Below are positions 61,118 through 64,000 of a stretch of 64,000 bases of DNA, in pieces; within the stretch, counting starts at the first letter, position 1, and every line of letters starts with the position of its first letter. The stretch is from Pseudonocardia sp. TRM90224 (GTDB lineage: Bacteria > Actinomycetota > Actinomycetes > Mycobacteriales > Pseudonocardiaceae): the NCBI RefSeq assembly GCF_021245725.1, contig NZ_JAJGSX010000007.1, forward strand, positions 310,001 to 374,000, in the 5' to 3' direction. The translations under genes and the position numbers were made by a program. The notes beneath the pieces are model-generated. The model had not been told where the DNA came from, did no database searches, and was given only the letters and a program-made list of their open reading frames with translations.

Positions 61118-61861
61118 TCAATGGCTGGTCAGCGCCAGCTCGAAGGAGTACCGCGAGGCGCGGTAGAGGTGGTCGCCGAACTCCACGACGGCGCCGTGCC
61201 CGTCGTAGGTGGTGCGGCGCATCGTCAGCAGCGGAGCGCCCTTGCGCTCCTCCAGCAGAGCGGCTTCCGGCGGGCTCGCGCGCCGCGCGCCGATGCTCTG
61301 CCGGGCGGCCGCGAGCGTCACACCCGCCTCGCGCAGCACCTCGTACAGGCCGCGACGCTCCAGCACGTCGGCGCTCAGCTCGACGAGCCCGCCGCGCACG
61401 TAGTTGCGCATGATCGCGAGCGGTTCGCCGCGCGAGCTGCGCAGGCGCTCCAGCACGTACGCCTCGGTGCCGTCCGCAACCTCCAGTGCGGCGGCGACCG
61501 GCCCGCTCACCGCCTGCAGCTCCAGCGAGAGCACGCGGGTCGTCGGCGCCTGCCCGGAGCCGGCGAGGTCGTCGTAGAGGCTGGTGAGGCCGAGCGGGCG
61601 GCGCACCCGCGGACGGGCGACGTGCGTGCCGACGCCGCGCTTGCGCTGCAGGAGGCCCTTGTCCACCAGGAACTGGATCGCCTGGCGCATGGTCGGGCGG
61701 GAGAGGCCCAGGTCGCCGGCGAGCGCGATCTCGTTGTCGAGACGGGTGCCGGGCGGCAGCTCACCCGACTCGATCGCCTGCTCCAGCTGGCGGGCGACCT
61801 GGAAGTAGAGCGGCACAGGACTCGCCCTGTCGACGACCACGCGCGGGCTCACCGTGCTCAT
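61118..61861 (-). CDS. GntR/HutC-family regulator with UTRA domain
   Basis: A 247-residue regulator: GntR winged helix (about 12-80) with LDNEIALAGDLGLSRPTMRQAIQFL (split) and a UTRA ligand-binding domain (about 95-240) with AYVLERLRSSRGEPLAI and RRTTYDGHGAVVEFGDHLYRASRYSFE (split). HutC-type proteins bind small sugars, phosphosugars or amino acids and usually repress. It is the first gene before the importer operon and controls it by position. Confidence 0.92.
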   Translation of the reverse strand: MSTVSPRVVVDRASPVPLYFQVARQLEQAIESGELPPGTRLDNEIALAGDLGLSRPTMRQAIQFLVDKGLLQRKRGVGTHVARPRVRRPLGLTSLYDDLAGSGQAPTTRVLSLELQAVSGPVAAALEVADGTEAYVLERLRSSRGEPLAIMRNYVRGGLVELSADVLERRGLYEVLREAGVTLAAARQSIGARRASPPEAALLEERKGAPLLTMRRTTYDGHGAVVEFGDHLYRASRYSFELALTSH

Positions 61862-61891
61862 GCCCGGAGCATCCCGGACGCACTTCGTCCT

Positions 61892-61905
61892 GACAACATG
61901 TTGTC
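61892..61905. promoter_or_regulatory. 14-bp perfect palindrome upstream of the GntR gene
   Basis: GACAACATGTTGTC is self-complementary, 31 nt upstream of the GntR start. Position and symmetry fit an operator for autoregulation by the GntR/HutC protein. Confidence 0.6.
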
Positions 61906-61915
61906 CGAGTGGTCC

Positions 61916-61953
61916 GTCGAGAACGACGTTGGTGGTGCGGCGTCGTTCTCGAC
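61916..61953 (-). terminator. terminator after ndk
   Basis: A perfect 13-bp stem (GTCGAGAACGACG and complement) with a 12-nt loop begins 10 nt after the ndk stop on the minus strand. It isolates ndk from the GntR promoter region. Confidence 0.75.
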
Positions 61954-61963
61954 AGACCCGAGA

Positions 61964-62374
61964 TCAGAGGTTCGGGAACCAGAGCTTGATCTCGCGCTCG
62001 GCGCTCTCCGGCGAGTCGGAGCCGTGCACGAGGTTGAACTGGGTCTCGAGTGCGAAGTCGCCGCGGATCGAACCCGGCGTCGCCTTCTCGACGGGGTCGG
62101 TGCCGCCGGCGATCTGACGCCACGCCGCGATGGCCCGCGGGCCCTCGACGACAGCCGCGATGACCTTGCCGGACGTGATGAACTCCAGCAGCGACTCGAA
62201 GAACGGCTTGCCGTCGTGCTCTGCGTAGTGCTGAGCGGCGAGCTCGCGGTCGACGCTGCGCAGGTCGAGCGCGACGATGTCGAGCCCCTTGCGTTCGATG
62301 CGGGAGACGACCTCGCCGATCAGCTTGCGCTCGACGGCGTCGGGCTTGACGAGGACCAGGGTGCGTTCAGTCAC
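61964..62374 (-). CDS. ndk: nucleoside diphosphate kinase
   Basis: A 136-residue NDP kinase that passes phosphate from NTPs to NDPs through H117 in [29 protein letters not shown] and PGSIRGDFA are family signatures. It lies between rne-side and folC-side genes as in mycobacteria, except that 21 kb separates it from rne. Confidence 0.97.
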   Translation of the reverse strand: MTERTLVLVKPDAVERKLIGEVVSRIERKGLDIVALDLRSVDRELAAQHYAEHDGKPFFESLLEFITSGKVIAAVVEGPRAIAAWRQIAGGTDPVEKATPGSIRGDFALETQFNLVHGSDSPESAEREIKLWFPNL

Positions 62375-62395
62375 GCCACAGAGGGTAACGGCGGG

Positions 62396-62950
62396 TCAGG
62401 CGCCGACCGGTGCCAGGGCGGCGGCGGCGAAGGAGACGCTGAACCGGTCGCACCAGATACTGACGCTCGACAGCTCGGTGAGATCGACGTCGGCCGGGAT
62501 CGGGTAGTTGGAGCTGCCCTTGTTGCCCTTGAGGTCGCCGAGGTCGACGTGCTTGCCGTCGTCGAAGACGTACCAGCCGTCGGTGCCTTCAAGCACGGGC
62601 GCGTCGGCGAGCCAAACCTTGAGCTTGGGCCCGTTGCTGGTGTCGAGGTTCTCCAGGCGCAGCACCCGAGACCCGTCGGGCAGCCGCAGCACCGAGACGG
62701 AGCCGCTGCTCGCGTGCTCGTGGCTGATCAGCTCGCCGCTCGCGAGCACGAGCACCCCCTGCTCGGCCGGCTGCCCGCCCCGCTGCTGCTGCTGTGGGGC
62801 GGCCGGCGCGGTCGCGACCGGAGCCGCCTCGTCGACCTGCTGGTCGACGACGAGCTTCCAGGGCTCGAACACGAACAGCCCCACGACGACCGCAACGACA
62901 CCGACGATGAGCAGCACCCGCACGATGGGGCGTCGAAGCAAACTGGCCAT
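62396..62950 (-). CDS. DM13 domain lipid-anchored or membrane-anchored protein
   Basis: A 184-residue protein with an N-terminal membrane helix (about 10-30), an alanine- and glutamine-rich linker, and a DM13 domain (about 65-170) with SGSVSVLRLPDGSRVLRLEN and YPIPADVDLTELSSVSIWCDRFSVSFA. The cysteine in IWCDRF is the conserved DM13 cysteine proposed to bind a redox group. Extracytoplasmic. ATG at 62950 or a GTG two codons earlier. Confidence 0.87.
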   Translation of the reverse strand: MASLLRRPIVRVLLIVGVVAVVVGLFVFEPWKLVVDQQVDEAAPVATAPAAPQQQQRGGQPAEQGVLVLASGELISHEHASSGSVSVLRLPDGSRVLRLENLDTSNGPKLKVWLADAPVLEGTDGWYVFDDGKHVDLGDLKGNKGSSNYPIPADVDLTELSSVSIWCDRFSVSFAAAALAPVGA

Positions 62951-63029
62951 GCGCACACTTTGCCGCTCGACGGCTCTGCCCGGTACATCCGGTTGATTAC
63001 GGTATCCGGACGTCCGTCACCGATTTCCC

Positions 63030-63434
63030 TTACTGTTCGGGAAGGTCGCTCGCCTCGCGCTCCTGCTGCTTCTCGACGAGCTGCGCCGGCAGCTCACCGC
63101 GTTCCATCTTCTGTGCGACATCGCGGCGCATCAGTAGCAGGCCGACCCAGACCAGCGCGAACACCGCACCCATCACGCCGAGCGCCGGCACGAGCAGCCC
63201 GCACGCGATCGCGGCCACCTGTAGCGCCAGCGCGAACGGCAGCCCCCACGACCGGCGCTGCACTCCAGCCGCGACGATCATGAGCAGAGCGAGCCCGCTG
63301 ATGATCCCGACGCCGAGCGGGGTGGCGCCCTCGCCGAACTTCGGCAGCACGAGCAGCGCGAGCAGGACGACGATCGCCTCCAGCACGAGCACCGCGGCGA
63401 ACACACCGCGGACCCCGCGCATCGGGTCGATCAT
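63030..63434 (-). CDS. DUF4233 membrane protein
   Basis: A 134-residue protein with four membrane helices and the motif MRGVRGVFAAVLVLEAIVVLLAL (split, about 5-27). It is conserved between folC and ndk in actinobacteria. It starts in a TGATG overlap with the folC stop. No function is known. Confidence 0.9.
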   Translation of the reverse strand: MIDPMRGVRGVFAAVLVLEAIVVLLALLVLPKFGEGATPLGVGIISGLALLMIVAAGVQRRSWGLPFALALQVAAIACGLLVPALGVMGAVFALVWVGLLLMRRDVAQKMERGELPAQLVEKQQEREASDLPEQ

Positions 63435-64000
63435 CAGGCCGGTTCCTTCCCGAAGAGCGCGCGGGCCTCGCCCGCGGTCACCACCGAGCCGGTGATCACC
63501 ACGCCCACCCCGGACTTCCCCGCCTCCTCGGCCAGCTCACCGGCCTGCTCGACGGCGAGCGCGAAGGAGGGCTCGACGCTCACCCGCGCACCGCCGAACA
63601 CCTCGCTCGCCAGCGCGCCGAGCTCGTCGGGGTCCATCGCCCGCGGCGAGGAGTTGGCCGTCACGACCACCTCCTGCAGCACCGGCTCCAGCTCTTCGAG
63701 GATGCCCCGGACGTCCTTCTCGCGCATCACCGAGATCACCCCGACGAGCTGGGTGAACCGGAACTCCGTGGTCAGCGCGGCGGCGAGGGCCTTGGCGCCG
63801 TGCGGGTTGTGCGCAGCATCGGCGAGCACGGTCGGCACGCCCCGGCCGGCCGCCAGCCGCTCCAGCCGTCCCGGCGACTGGACGCTCGACAGGGCCGCGC
63901 GGACCGCATCGGGGTCGATGGGCTGGCGCGGACCGGCGCCGATCAACGCCTCTGCCGCGGCCAGCGCGAGCGCGGCGTTGCTCGCCTGGTGCTCGCCGTG
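63434..64000 (-). CDS. folC: bifunctional folylpolyglutamate synthase/dihydrofolate synthase, C-terminal part
   Basis: The visible 188 residues (the N-terminal part lies beyond the right edge) run from HGEHQASNAALALAAAEAL through VLADAAHNPHGAKALAAAL, the FolC C-terminal domain signatures. FolC adds glutamates to folates and makes dihydrofolate. The ATP-binding half is outside the window. The stop overlaps the DUF4233 start. Confidence 0.95.
   Translation of the reverse strand, partial: HGEHQASNAALALAAAEALIGAGPRQPIDPDAVRAALSSVQSPGRLERLAAGRGVPTVLADAAHNPHGAKALAAALTTEFRFTQLVGVISVMREKDVRGILEELEPVLQEVVVTANSSPRAMDPDELGALASEVFGGARVSVEPSFALAVEQAGELAEEAGKSGVGVVITGSVVTAGEARALFGKEPA

Noticed and set aside
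1..64000. tRNA and rRNA genes
   Set aside because: I saw no tRNA cloverleaf (GTTCRA-containing T arm with matching acceptor) or rRNA sequence by eye; a tRNAscan-SE run would settle this.

Overview
The window is a high-GC (about 70 %) actinobacterial chromosome segment. Gene content and order point to the Pseudonocardiales or a close relative: comEA-comEC-holA-rpsT, nadD-rsfS-gpgP-octT and folC-DUF4233-ndk / rne-rplU-rpmA-obg-proB match blocks known from Mycobacterium, and starts are often GTG with 1-4 nt stop/start overlaps. The organism was not identified by any search.

Layout. 1-11.4 kb: end of a MarR regulator, a MOSC protein, a DUF899 protein, nitronate monooxygenase, lepA, an SPFH/ribbon-helix-helix pair with an AT-rich operator-like site, a CGNR regulator divergent from a CynX-type transporter, a diguanylate cyclase and a second MFS transporter. 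11.4-22.2 kb: conserved block rpsT, holA, thrC (behind a SAM-I riboswitch), comEC, comEA, degV, octT, gpgP, rsfS, nadD. The rsfS-nadD junction is interrupted by a regulator pseudogene flanked by a 38-bp direct repeat that copies the end of nadD. 22.2-34 kb: accessory genes (AlkB-like, TetR, SPW protein, VWA protein, two-component system with DUF4173 protein, MoxR ATPase, a RecQ helicase fused to a phosphoribosyltransferase-like domain, DDN-type protein, PCMT-like methyltransferase). 34-44.2 kb: proB, obg, rpmA, rplU, rne, a DUF2344 protein, GNAT and a B12-binding radical SAM protein.

44.2-61.9 kb is a lineage-specific stretch lying between rne and ndk, which are neighbours in mycobacteria. 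It holds an unknown membrane-anchored beta-propeller-like protein, a TspO-like protein, a solitary YefM antitoxin, an FAD oxidase plus ABC exporter operon, a giant AfsR-type regulator, and a GntR-ABC importer-PHP hydrolase operon. The window closes with ndk, a DM13 protein, DUF4233 and the C-terminal part of folC.

The most distinctive feature not explained by genes is a family of four 59-bp elements at 41.7, 47.9, 52.1 and 55.5 kb. Each consists of two 29-mers separated by exactly one base, each 29-mer being a palindrome around GGAAAG-NNN-CTTTCC. All four sit 30-92 nt downstream of a stop codon between tandem minus-strand genes. The flanks differ between copies but keep pairing, as expected for a selected RNA or DNA hairpin. 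A 26-bp perfect inverted repeat of unrelated sequence lies at 46.5 kb between convergent genes.
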